Shown: in pieces, positions 1 through 8,219 of the stretch
Layout of the letters: each line of letters opens with the position of its first letter
Numbering within the stretch: position 1 is the stretch's first letter
From: Phycisphaerales bacterium UBA1161
GTDB taxonomy: Bacteria; Planctomycetota; Phycisphaerae; Tepidisphaerales; Tepidisphaeraceae
Length of the DNA: 17,102 bases
Assembly: GCA_002311745.1 (NCBI GenBank)
Contig: DBZL01000048.1
Coordinates: 1 to 17,102, forward strand
Direction of reading: 5' to 3'
Notes under the pieces: model-generated
Seen by the model: only the letters and a program-made list of their open reading frames with translations
The model's database searches: none
What the model was told of the DNA's origin: nothing
Position numbers and translations under genes: made by a program

Positions 1-84
1 GCTGAGAATGCGGTTGCCCTGGGGCCGCGCCATGGGAAAAACCCTCGCAGAAAGTTGGTCATACGCGATGAATTGCCCGCGAAA

Positions 85-226
85 GTGGCGTAGGTAGTAC
101 ATCTTACATAGGGGGTTTTGGGGGGGCGTCGGATAACCGCTCGGCTGCTGATAATCGCGGGTTTTTTGGCGTAGGCCCATAAGCACTTCACTTGCATCGG
201 ATTGAATTCAATCCGATGTCCTGGTT
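85..226 (+). repeat. Upstream regulatory block, copy 1 (paralogous to 4580-4710)
   Basis: The stretch before the first calpain-like gene aligns almost end to end with the stretch before the second. Shared words include GGCGTAGGT.GTACATCTTACA, GATAACC, TCGGCTGCTGATAATCGCGG, TAGGCCCATAAG, TTGCAT and TTCAATCCGATGTCCTGGTT, in the same order with small indels. Copy 1 also has a G-rich insertion (two long G runs at 110-127) that copy 2 lacks. I see no convincing -35/-10 pair; GATAAT inside the shared block could be a -10 but has no good -35 partner. The block is probably promoter plus 5' leader, kept because it was duplicated with the gene. Positions 1-84 contain no gene or signal I recognise. Confidence 0.75.
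196..217. promoter_or_regulatory. Perfect 22-bp palindrome in the leader of the first calpain-like gene
   Basis: The half-site ATCGGATTGAA is followed directly by its exact reverse complement, centred on GAATTC. It ends 10 nt before the Shine-Dalgarno GGAGGAG at 228-234. It could be a dimeric operator or, in RNA, a hairpin of up to about 9 bp next to the ribosome site. In the second gene only the right half (TTCAATCCGAT) is kept and the left half has diverged. The symmetry is seen directly; the function is inference. Confidence 0.6.
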
Positions 227-243
227 CGGAGGAGAACCAGAAA

Positions 244-3200
244 ATGTCAAATGACATTGGGAAGTCGGGGAGCCTTGGGCAGTGCCTTCTTCGCTTCGTA
301 GAGCCCATCATGGGCAAGAAGAAGAAGGCGCGCGTCCAGAACCGCCTGTGTGCGGCGTGCATGCTCGAGGAATTGGAACCGCGTGCACTGCTGTCGAGCC
401 TGACGCTTGCGGCGTCGGTTGCCGGACCAGCCAGCGTGCAGCTTAGCTGGACGAACAGCGGCGTTACGGGATCGGGCTATTACGTGATGCGCGGCGCCGA
501 CATGTCGCATCTGGCCAAGATCGGCACGATCACCAACATTTCGACCCTGACCTACACGGACAGCACGGCAGTCGCGGCGCACACGTACGATTACGAAGTC
601 GAGGCGTACACGGGTACGACGGCCTCGTCGCCCTCCAACGTGGTGGCGGCGACGACGCCGATGGCGCCGCCGGCCAGCCTGGCCGCCACGGCCCTGAGCC
701 CGACCAGCGTGAAGCTGACGTGGGTGAACCATGACGCGTCGAGCGTCGGGTATAACATTCTGCGCAGCATCGGCGGCGGCGCTTTCACGCAAATAAATCA
801 GGTCATTGGAGTCGCCACGCTCACCTTTACGGACACGACGGCCGCGGCCGACACGTCTTACAGCTACCAAGTTGAGGCGCACAACACCACAACGACGTCG
901 GCGGCGTCGAACACCGCGACGGTGACCACGCCGTTGGTGGCGCCCTCGGGATTGATGATTTCGTCGACGACCTATTCCAGCGTGCAGATCGCTTGGACGG
1001 ACAACGACTCGACGGCCAAGGGCTATAACGTGCTGCGTTCGACCAACGGCACGACATTCACGACGTTGGCGCAGCTGACCTCGGCCAACGCCGCCAGCTA
1101 CAACGATACGTCGGTGGTTTCGGGCCGCACGTACGACTACAAGATTCAGGCGGTCAACGGCAGCGTGACGTCGGCGGCCTCGAGCATGGTCGCGGCCAAC
1201 ACGCCGCTGCATGCGCCCACGGCCCTGACGGCGACGGTGACGGGACCGACGAGCGTGGCGCTGGCGTGGACGGACAACGACACCAACGCGGCGGGCTATA
1301 TCATTTTGCGGTCGTCGGATGGCACGAACTATTCGCAGCTGGTCAAGCTGACGTCGGGGACCGCGAATTCGTATACCGACGCCACGGCGGTGGCGGCGCA
1401 CACGTACAGCTACAAAGTCGAGGCGTACGCCGGCACGATCACGTCGCCGACTACCAATGTGGCGACCGCCAGCACACCGATGTCGCCGCCGACCGGCTTG
1501 ACCGCCACGGCCCTGAGCCCGAGCAGCGTGAAGCTGACCTGGGTGAACCATGACACGTCAACCGTCGGGTATAACATTCTGCGCAGCGTCAACGGCGGCG
1601 CATTCACGCAAATAACACAGATCACTAAAGCCGCCACGGTCACCTATACGGATACGAATCTCCCCTGTGACACTCCTTACCGCTACCAGGTTGAGGCGTA
1701 CAACAGCAGCATGACGTCGGCGGCGTCGAACACGGCGGCGGTGACCACGCCGCTGGTGGCGCCCTCGGCGTTGACGGTGGCGTCAACGGGGTTTTCCCAA
1801 GTGGGGATCTCTTGGACGGACAATGACCAGACGGCCAAGGGTTATAACATTCTGCGTTCGACCAACGGCACGGCGTTCACGAATTTGATCACGCTGACCC
1901 AGGGCAACGCCAGTGGCTTCGTCGATTCGACGGTGGTTTCGGGCCGCACGTACGACTACGAGGTTCAGGCGGTCAATGGCAGCGTGACGTCGGCGGTCTC
2001 GAACATGGTCGTGGCCAACACGCCGTTACACCCCCCCACGGGCGTGAAGGCGACGGTCAATGGACCGACGAGCGTGACGCTTTCCTGGACCAATAACGAC
2101 GCCAATACGGCGGGCTATTACATTTTGCGGTCACTGGACGGCACGAGCTATACGAAGCTCGGCACGGTGACCAAGGCCACCACGACGAGCTTCACCGACA
2201 CAACGGCGTCGCCGTCCCACCAGTACCTCTACGAGGTCCAGGCGTATGCCGGCAACAGCACGTCGGTGGCTTCCACCAACGTCATCGTCAGCACGCCGTT
2301 GGCAACGCCAACGGGTCTGTCCATCACGGTGGTGACGCCCAACTGCCTGCAACTGAGGTGGTACGTTACCGACCCGGCCGCGCAGGGATACAACATCCTG
2401 CGCAACACGGCGGGCGGGGCTTTCACGCAAGTCGGGAAAGTGACGAGCGGCGTCGGCAACAGCTACATCGACGTGGTGTCATCGGCCACCGTGTACAACT
2501 ATGAGGTCCAGGCGTACAACGCGAGCGGCACCTCGGCGCCGTCTGCGGCCGTGCAGGTGACGACGCCGTTGAATGCGCCGTCGGCATTGGCGGCGTCGCT
2601 TAATTCGTCTGGGAAGGTTCAACTCAGTTGGACGGACAACGACACGGCGGCGACGGGCTACATCTTGATGCGCTCGACCAACCTCGGGGCTTTCTACACG
2701 CAGGCGTTGCTAACCAACGGCAGCGCCTCGAACTACACGGACACCTCCGTGGTGTCGGGCCAGACGTACACTTACGAGATCCAGGCGACCAAGGGGGCGA
2801 TCCGATCGGCGATGTCGAACACGGTCGCGGCCAACACGCCGCTGAGCGCGCCCACGGGCCTCCAAATTACGATCAAGGGGCCCAACAGCGTCCTGCTCAC
2901 CTGGGCAAACAATGACGCCAACACAATGGGTTTTAACGTGCTGCGCTCCACCGACGGAATTAACTACAACTCGGTTGGCAAGGTCAATTCCTGGATTACG
3001 CTCCGTTACACGGACAACACAGTGAAGTCGGGCACCATGTATTTCTACGAAGTGCAGGCGACCGCCGGAACGTGCAGCTCGCCCCCGTCGAGCGACTACA
3101 TGGTCCTCACGCCGATGATCGCCCCCAGCGGCTTGACGACGACGCTGACGGGAACCACATCCACACCCACGGCGACGCTCGGCTGGACGGACAACGACCT

Positions 3201-4506
3201 ATCAGCGACGGGCTATATCGTGCTGCGGAGCACGGATAGCGTGATCTATACGCCGTTGACGCAGGTCACTGGCGCCTCAGCCAACAGCTATGTCGACACG
3301 TCGGCGGCCGCCGGCGGAACGTATTACTACGAGGTGGAGTCTTCCAACCAATATGAGCATTCGACGGGTTCCAACCCCGCCGTCGTGGCGATACCGGCGG
3401 GGATCAGCGGCGGCGTGAGCATGATCACGCGCTACGGCAACGAGCTGGTGATCACCGAAAACGCCAAGAACGATACCGTTTCCATCACGGAAAGCGGCAC
3501 GACGCTGACCATCAACGCCGACGGCACAATCTTGACGGCCTCGGCACCGGCCGACGGGCTGTTCATCTACAGCCGGGCCAGCGGGGACTCGGTGAGCATC
3601 GACGCATCGGTCAAGGCAGCCACCACGATCGATTCGATCGACGGCAACAGCAGCACGATCAGCAGCGCCGGCAGCAACGTGAGCGTGTGGGACGACTCGA
3701 CCGACAGCTTCAGCGGCAAGGGAACGCTGCATAGCGTTGCCAGCTTCGCCGGCGGCGCCAGCAAGGCGTTAGGCGCAGCGCTGGGCAACCCCACGGACTC
3801 GGGCACCACGACCGTCGTGAACTTTTCCCTGTGGGGCGCCGGTCCGACAGCGGCGGATGTGAAGCAAGGCTACACCGGCGACTGCTACTTCCTGTCCTCC
3901 CTGGCGGCCTTCGCGGGCACGCGGCCGCTGGCCTTGGAGAACATGGCGGTGGATCTGGGCGACGGCACCTACGCGGTCCAGTTCATCTCCAAAGGATCGC
4001 CGGTCTACGTGCGCGTGTCCGACACCCTGCCGGTCGGTCCCGGCGGGACCGGGTACATGTTTGCCTCACCGGGCGTGGCGAACACGATCTGGGCGCCGAT
4101 CTTTGAAAAGGCGTTCTGCTACTTCCGCACCGGCGCCAATTCGTACGCGTCGATCGGTAACGGCGGCTGGATGGCCGAGGTGTACACTGACCTGGGCGTC
4201 AGTTCCGTGAATTTCACGCCCAGCGCAGACAGCGACAGCGTGCTGTACGCCCTGCTGTCGTCCGATTTGTCGGCCAACGACCCGGTCACCATGGGCACGC
4301 ACGGCACCAAGTCGCCCGATCTGGTCAACTGCCACGCATACACGCTGGTCAGTGTGTACAAGGATTCCAGCGGCGTATCGCACTACGTGGTGCGCAACCC
4401 GTGGGGCATCTCGGGCGACGCGGCGGAAAACGCGCAGGGTTACGCAACGCTGACGTACGCGCAGTTTGTGGCCAACTTCGCCGACGGTTGCATAGCGACG
4501 AGCTGA
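244..4506 (+). CDS. LEPR-XLL surface protein with 11 Fn3-like modules and a C-terminal calpain-family (C2) cysteine protease domain
   Basis: The 1420-residue protein has a basic N-terminus with the planctomycete LEPR-XLL motif (LEELEPRALL, residues 41-50). Eleven fibronectin-III-like modules of about 91 residues follow (about 52-1053); each has an early Trp, a GYNILRS-type strand, a Y.Y.V.A Tyr corner and a terminal TP linker. A beta-rich linker (about 1054-1190) leads to a calpain-type domain (about 1193-1420). This domain has QGYTGDCYFLSSLAA (Gln1208, nucleophile Cys1214), CHAYTLV (His1364) and RNPWG (Asn1385). C-His and His-Asn spacings (150 and 21) are close to animal calpains. No Ca-binding PEF domain, dockerin or sorting tail follows. 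The ATG at 244 is chosen because GGAGGAG lies 9 nt upstream and the paralogue begins with the same MSN..GKSGSLGQ; an in-frame TTG at 202 lies inside a palindrome and is less likely. It is probably an exported, possibly adhesive protease. The substrate is unknown. Confidence 0.88.
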   Translation: MSNDIGKSGSLGQCLLRFVEPIMGKKKKARVQNRLCAACMLEELEPRALLSSLTLAASVAGPASVQLSWTNSGVTGSGYYVMRGADMSHLAKIGTITNISTLTYTDSTAVAAHTYDYEVEAYTGTTASSPSNVVAATTPMAPPASLAATALSPTSVKLTWVNHDASSVGYNILRSIGGGAFTQINQVIGVATLTFTDTTAAADTSYSYQVEAHNTTTTSAASNTATVTTPLVAPSGLMISSTTYSSVQIAWTDNDSTAKGYNVLRSTNGTTFTTLAQLTSANAASYNDTSVVSGRTYDYKIQAVNGSVTSAASSMVAANTPLHAPTALTATVTGPTSVALAWTDNDTNAAGYIILRSSDGTNYSQLVKLTSGTANSYTDATAVAAHTYSYKVEAYAGTITSPTTNVATASTPMSPPTGLTATALSPSSVKLTWVNHDTSTVGYNILRSVNGGAFTQITQITKAATVTYTDTNLPCDTPYRYQVEAYNSSMTSAASNTAAVTTPLVAPSALTVASTGFSQVGISWTDNDQTAKGYNILRSTNGTAFTNLITLTQGNASGFVDSTVVSGRTYDYEVQAVNGSVTSAVSNMVVANTPLHPPTGVKATVNGPTSVTLSWTNNDANTAGYYILRSLDGTSYTKLGTVTKATTTSFTDTTASPSHQYLYEVQAYAGNSTSVASTNVIVSTPLATPTGLSITVVTPNCLQLRWYVTDPAAQGYNILRNTAGGAFTQVGKVTSGVGNSYIDVVSSATVYNYEVQAYNASGTSAPSAAVQVTTPLNAPSALAASLNSSGKVQLSWTDNDTAATGYILMRSTNLGAFYTQALLTNGSASNYTDTSVVSGQTYTYEIQATKGAIRSAMSNTVAANTPLSAPTGLQITIKGPNSVLLTWANNDANTMGFNVLRSTDGINYNSVGKVNSWITLRYTDNTVKSGTMYFYEVQATAGTCSSPPSSDYMVLTPMIAPSGLTTTLTGTTSTPTATLGWTDNDLSATGYIVLRSTDSVIYTPLTQVTGASANSYVDTSAAAGGTYYYEVESSNQYEHSTGSNPAVVAIPAGISGGVSMITRYGNELVITENAKNDTVSITESGTTLTINADGTILTASAPADGLFIYSRASGDSVSIDASVKAATTIDSIDGNSSTISSAGSNVSVWDDSTDSFSGKGTLHSVASFAGGASKALGAALGNPTDSGTTTVVNFSLWGAGPTAADVKQGYTGDCYFLSSLAAFAGTRPLALENMAVDLGDGTYAVQFISKGSPVYVRVSDTLPVGPGGTGYMFASPGVANTIWAPIFEKAFCYFRTGANSYASIGNGGWMAEVYTDLGVSSVNFTPSADSDSVLYALLSSDLSANDPVTMGTHGTKSPDLVNCHAYTLVSVYKDSSGVSHYVVRNPWGISGDAAENAQGYATLTYAQFVANFADGCIATS
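397..3400 (+). repeat. Array of 11 Fn3-encoding repeats (about 273 nt each)
   Basis: Eleven direct, in-frame repeats encode modules that start PPASL, APSGL, APTAL, PPTGL, APSAL, PPTGV, TPTGL, APSAL, APTGL and APSGL (the first module lacks this opener). Modules 2-3-4 resemble modules 5-6-7 in order, so a higher-order period of three modules overlies the basic one. Near-identical tracts such as TTCACGCAAATAA recur exactly 819 nt apart (784-796 and 1603-1615), which is three modules. Such tracts are likely substrates for in-frame expansion or contraction. Confidence 0.85.
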
Positions 4507-4522
4507 GCCGGCGACAGCTAAA

Positions 4523-4562
4523 CAGGTGAACAGGGATGCTCCCCTGTTCACCTGCTTTTTTT
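4523..4562 (+). terminator. Intrinsic terminator after the first calpain-like gene
   Basis: A perfect 13-bp stem (CAGGTGAACAGGG at 4523-4535 pairing with 4542-4554) closes a 6-nt loop. One C and seven T residues follow. It lies 16 nt past the TGA stop. It should uncouple the first calpain-like gene from the second, which then needs its own promoter; that agrees with the duplicated upstream block. Confidence 0.93.
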
Positions 4563-4579
4563 GCGCGACTTCGTCGGAA

Positions 4580-4710
4580 GGCGGCGTAGGTGGTACATCT
4601 TACAGTGAGGGCTCAGATAACCGGTCGGCTGCTGATAATCGCGGGGTTTTTGACATAGGCCCATAAGGGCTTGGTTTGCATGAAGCTCCGTTCAATCCGA
4701 TGTCCTGGTT
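4580..4710 (+). repeat. Upstream regulatory block, copy 2 (paralogous to 85-226)
   Basis: This is the second copy of the block before the calpain-like genes, with the same ordered words as copy 1. It contains a consensus TTGACA near 4648, where copy 1 has TTGGCG, but no -10 hexamer follows at 16-18 nt. The left half of the 22-bp palindrome of copy 1 is missing here, while the right half and the following CCGATGTCCTGGTT are intact. The Shine-Dalgarno GAGGGAGA follows just outside the block. Confidence 0.75.
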
Positions 4711-4722
4711 GAGAGGGAGAAC

Positions 4723-7700
4723 ATGTCAAATATCACGGGGAAGTCGGGGAGTCTTGGGCAACGCATTGGCCGTTTCATCTCGCCCGTCATGGGCGAGAAC
4801 CAGAAGGCGCTCGTCCAGAAGCGCCTGCGTGCGGCGTGCACACTTGAGGAATTAGAGCCGCGTGCACTGCTGTCGAGCCTGACGCTTGCGGCGACGATAG
4901 CCAGCCCAACCAGCGTACAGCTTAGCTGGACCAACAGCGGCGTTACGGGATCGGGCTATTACGTGATGCGCGGCGCCGACGCGTCGCATCTGGCCAAGAT
5001 CGGCACGATCACTAAGCTGACGACCCTCACCTACACGGACAGCACGGCGGCCTCGGCGCACACGTACGATTACGAAGTCGAGGCGTACAGCGGTTCGACG
5101 ACCTCGCCGCCGTCCAACGTGGTAGCGGCGACGACGCCGATGGCGCCGCCGGCCAGCTTGACCGCCACGGCCCTGAGCCCGACCAGCGTGAAGCTGACCT
5201 GGGTGAACAAGGACGCGTCGAGCGTCGGGTATAACATTCTGCGCAGCATCGGCGGCGGCGCTTTCACGCAAATAACACAGATCACTAAAGCCGCCACGCT
5301 CACCTATACGGATACGGGGCTCTACTGCGACACTCCATACCGCTACCAGGTTCAAGCGTACAACGGCACGACCACGTCGGCGGCGTCGAACACGGCGACG
5401 CTGACCACGCCGCCGGTAGCGCCATCCGGATTGATGGTTTCGGCCGCGGCATTTTCCAGCGTGTCGGTCAGTTGGACGGACAACGACCAGAACGCCACGG
5501 GCTATAACGTGCTGCGTTCGACCAACGGCACGACGTTCACGCTGTTGTCACCGGTGAGCGGGGGCAAGACCAACAGCTTCTGCGATACCACGGTGATTTC
5601 GGGCCACACGTACGACTACGAGGTTCAGGCGGTCGACGGCAGCGTGACGTCGGCAGTATCGAACATGGTCGTGGCTAACACGCCCATACACGCGCCCTCG
5701 GGCCTGACGGCGACGGTCAATGGACCGACGAGCGTGACGCTGGCGTGGACCAATAACGACGCCAACACGGCGGGGTATTATATTTTGCGGTCACTGGACG
5801 GCTCGAGCTATACGAAGGTCGGCACGGTGACCAAGGCCACCACGAAGGCCTTCACCGACACAACGGCGTTGCCGTTCCACCAGTATCTCTACCAAGTCCA
5901 GGCGTATGCCGGCAACATCACGTCGGCGGCTTCCAGCAACGTCATCGCCAACACGCCGATGGCGCCGCCTTCGGGTCTGGCCGTCACGGTCACCACGCCC
6001 AACTGCTTGCAACTGCACTGGACGGATAACGACCCATCCGCGACGGGGTACTACATACTGCGCAGCACCAGCGGGGGTGCAATCGCGCAAGTGGCGCAAG
6101 TGACGCCCGGCACCGGCAACAGCTACATCGACGTGGTGTCATCGGGCACCGCGTACACCTATCAGGTCAAGGCGTACAACGCGAGCGCCACCTCGGCGGC
6201 GTCCCTGGCCGTGTCGTTGACGACGCCGGTGATTGCGCCATCAGGATTGACGGCGACGATTGGTACGGGTGGGAAGGTTCAACTCAGTTGGACGGACAAC
6301 GATAAGGGGGCCACGGGCTACAACGTGCTGCGCTCGACCAACGGCACGACTTTCACGCTGCTGACCGCGCTGACCTCGGGCAGCGCCAACAGCTACACGG
6401 ACTACTCCGTGCTGTCGGGCCACACCTACTATTACGAAATCCAGGCGTTCGTGGGAAAGGTGACATCGGCGGTGACGAGCAAGGTCGCGGCCAACACGCC
6501 ACTGAACGTGCCCACGGGCTTCGGGGCGACGATCAAGGGTCCCAACAGCGTCCAGCTCTCCTGGATCAACAATGACGCCAACACGACGGGCTATAACGTG
6601 CTGCGCTCCACCGACGGAACGAACTTCACGTCGGTCGGCAAGATCGGTTCCATCAAGACGATGAGTTACACGGACAACACGGCGCAGTCGGGCACCATCT
6701 ATTTTTACGAAGTGCAGGCGACCGCCGGGGCGTGCAGCTCGCCCGCCTCGAGCAACTACATGGTCCTGACGCCGATGATCGCCCCGACCGGCCTGACGGC
6801 GGCGCTGTCGGGGTCCCAGGTGAATCTCGCCTGGACAAACCACGACCCATCAGCGACGGGCTACATCGTGCTGCGCAGCACGGATAGCGTGATCTATACG
6901 CAGTTGACCAAGCTCACTTCGGGCACAGCCAACAGCTATGCCGACACGACGGTGCAAGCCGGCGGCACGTATTACTACGAGGTGGAGGCTTCCAACAAGT
7001 ATGAGCATTCGACGGCTACCAACCCCGGCAACGTGGCGATGCCCGCGGGGATCGCCGGCGGCGTGAGCATGATCACGCGCTACGGCAACGAGCTGGTGAT
7101 CACCGAAAACGCCAAGAACGATACCGTTTCCATCCTGGAAAGCGGCACGACGCTGACCATCAACGCCGACGGCGTAACCTTGACCGCCACCGCACCGGCC
7201 GACGAACTGTTCATCTATGCCCGGGCCAGCGGAGATTCGGTCAGCATCGACGCTTCGGTCACGACAGCCACGACCATCGATTCGATTGACGGCGTCGGCA
7301 GCACGATCACCAGCGCCGGCAGCAAGGTGAGCGTGTGGAAGGACTCGACCGACAGCTTCAGCGGCAAGGGAACGCTGCACAGCGTGGCCGCCTTCGCCGG
7401 CAACGTCAGCAAGGCGTACGGCGCGTCGCTGGCCAACCCCGCGGACTCGGGCACCACGGCCGTCGCGAACCTTTCCCTGTGGGGCAGCGGCCCGACGGCG
7501 GCGGACGTCAACCAGGGTTACACCGGCGACTGCTACTTCCTGTCTTCCCTGGCGGCCTTCGCCGGCACGCGGCCGCAGGCCTTGGAGAACATGGCGGTGG
7601 ATCTGGGCGACGGCACCTACGCGGTCCAGTTCATCTCCAATGGATCGCCGGTCTACGTACGCGTGTCCGACACCCTGCCGGTTGGTCCCGGCGGAGCCGG

Positions 7701-8148
7701 GTACATGTTTGCCAGCCCAGGCGTGGCGAACACGATCTGGGCGCCGATCTTTGAAAAGGCGTTCTGCTACTTCCGCACCGGCGCCAATTCGTACGCGTCG
7801 ATCGGCAACGGCGGCTGGATGAGCGACGTGTACACTGACCTGGGCGTCAATTCCACGAACATCACCCCCAGTTCGTACAGCGATAGCGCGCTGTATGCCC
7901 TGCTGTCCGCCGATTTGTCGGCCAACGACCCGGTCACCCTCGGCACGATCAGCAAGGCCCCGGATCTGGTCAGCGGCCACGCGTACACGCTGGTCAGTGT
8001 GTACAAGGACTCCAGCGGTACGCACTATGTGGTGCGCAACCCGTGGGGCATCCAAGGCGACGCGGCGGAAAACGCGCAGGGTTACGCAACGCTGACGTAC
8101 GCGCAGTTTGTGGCCAACTTCAACGCTGGCTGTGAAGCGACCAGCTAA
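4723..8148 (+). CDS. LEPR-XLL surface protein with 8 Fn3-like modules and a C-terminal calpain-family (C2) cysteine protease domain; tandem paralogue
   Basis: The 1141-residue protein has the same plan as its upstream neighbour: LEELEPRALL at 41-50, Fn3-like modules (about 52-775, eight instead of eleven), the same beta-rich linker and a calpain-type domain (about 916-1141). Active-site positions are intact: Gln931 and Cys937 in QGYTGDCYFLSS, His1086 in SGHAYTL and Asn1106 in RNPWG. The two C-terminal parts are very close; 79 nt are identical at 3408-3486 and 7056-7134. The ATG at 4723 follows GAGGGAGA. Module order matches modules 1, 2/5, 3/6, 7, 8, 9, 10 and 11 of the longer protein. No terminator with a T-tract follows; a long hairpin at 8174-8219 could play that part. 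It is probably an exported protease of unknown substrate. Calpain-family membership rests on motifs read by eye. Confidence 0.88.
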   Translation: MSNITGKSGSLGQRIGRFISPVMGENQKALVQKRLRAACTLEELEPRALLSSLTLAATIASPTSVQLSWTNSGVTGSGYYVMRGADASHLAKIGTITKLTTLTYTDSTAASAHTYDYEVEAYSGSTTSPPSNVVAATTPMAPPASLTATALSPTSVKLTWVNKDASSVGYNILRSIGGGAFTQITQITKAATLTYTDTGLYCDTPYRYQVQAYNGTTTSAASNTATLTTPPVAPSGLMVSAAAFSSVSVSWTDNDQNATGYNVLRSTNGTTFTLLSPVSGGKTNSFCDTTVISGHTYDYEVQAVDGSVTSAVSNMVVANTPIHAPSGLTATVNGPTSVTLAWTNNDANTAGYYILRSLDGSSYTKVGTVTKATTKAFTDTTALPFHQYLYQVQAYAGNITSAASSNVIANTPMAPPSGLAVTVTTPNCLQLHWTDNDPSATGYYILRSTSGGAIAQVAQVTPGTGNSYIDVVSSGTAYTYQVKAYNASATSAASLAVSLTTPVIAPSGLTATIGTGGKVQLSWTDNDKGATGYNVLRSTNGTTFTLLTALTSGSANSYTDYSVLSGHTYYYEIQAFVGKVTSAVTSKVAANTPLNVPTGFGATIKGPNSVQLSWINNDANTTGYNVLRSTDGTNFTSVGKIGSIKTMSYTDNTAQSGTIYFYEVQATAGACSSPASSNYMVLTPMIAPTGLTAALSGSQVNLAWTNHDPSATGYIVLRSTDSVIYTQLTKLTSGTANSYADTTVQAGGTYYYEVEASNKYEHSTATNPGNVAMPAGIAGGVSMITRYGNELVITENAKNDTVSILESGTTLTINADGVTLTATAPADELFIYARASGDSVSIDASVTTATTIDSIDGVGSTITSAGSKVSVWKDSTDSFSGKGTLHSVAAFAGNVSKAYGASLANPADSGTTAVANLSLWGSGPTAADVNQGYTGDCYFLSSLAAFAGTRPQALENMAVDLGDGTYAVQFISNGSPVYVRVSDTLPVGPGGAGYMFASPGVANTIWAPIFEKAFCYFRTGANSYASIGNGGWMSDVYTDLGVNSTNITPSSYSDSALYALLSADLSANDPVTLGTISKAPDLVSGHAYTLVSVYKDSSGTHYVVRNPWGIQGDAAENAQGYATLTYAQFVANFNAGCEATS
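4876..7050 (+). repeat. Array of 8 Fn3-encoding repeats
   Basis: Eight direct in-frame repeats of about 273 nt encode modules of the GYN.LRS / Y.Y.V.A type. The second module matches module 2 of the upstream gene up to the tract TTCACGCAAATAA and then module 5 (CACAGATCACTAAAGCCGCC). The third shows a similar mixture of modules 3 and 6. From the fourth on, the order follows modules 7-11 of the upstream gene. Confidence 0.83.
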
Positions 8149-8169
8149 GTCGGATGCAGACCCATCAGC

Positions 8170-8197
8170 TTGACCCGCGCCCTTGCGCCATTAAAAT
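8170..8197 (+). promoter_or_regulatory. Sigma70-like promoter of the tRNA gene
   Basis: TTGACC (8170-8175, 5/6 to consensus) and TAAAAT (8192-8197, 5/6) are separated by 16 nt. Predicted transcription starts near 8204, about 13 nt before the mature tRNA 5' end. The whole promoter overlaps the inverted repeat at 8174-8219, with the -10 starting the loop. Both hexamers are read directly from the sequence; activity is inferred. Confidence 0.6.
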
Positions 8198-8219
8198 GAG
8201 ATGGCGCAAGTGGCGCGGG
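8174..8219. repeat. 18-bp inverted repeat spanning the tRNA promoter and the tRNA 5' end
   Basis: CTTGCGCCAT (8182-8191) pairs perfectly with ATGGCGCAAG (8201-8210). Past a single bulged T (8211) the pairing continues for 8 more bp, CCCGCGCC (8174-8181) with GGCGCGGG (8212-8219). The 9-nt loop is TAAAATGAG. The right arm runs 3 nt into the tRNA acceptor stem. No T-tract follows, so it is not a classical intrinsic terminator. Read-through RNA from the calpain gene would fold it completely, while RNA started at the tRNA promoter would contain only the right arm. Confidence 0.75.

Noticed and set aside
110..127. G-quadruplex in the first upstream block
   Set aside because: Only two long G runs are adjacent; a stable four-run motif is not clearly present.
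202..243. Earlier TTG start for the first calpain-like protein, adding 14 residues
   Set aside because: The added codons lie in the palindrome and Shine-Dalgarno region and are not matched in the paralogue, which starts at the equivalent ATG.
247..1551. Long Arg-rich open frames antisense to the Fn3 arrays (also 6850-8055, 3277-3732 and 4066-4551)
   Set aside because: Their low-complexity Arg/Gly/Val composition is the mirror of GC-rich Fn3 and calpain codons; they have no ribosome sites or domains.
4648..4690. Consensus -35 TTGACA before the second calpain-like gene as a full promoter
   Set aside because: No -10 hexamer occurs 16-18 nt downstream; the only T-rich hexamer (TTGCAT) is 20 nt away.
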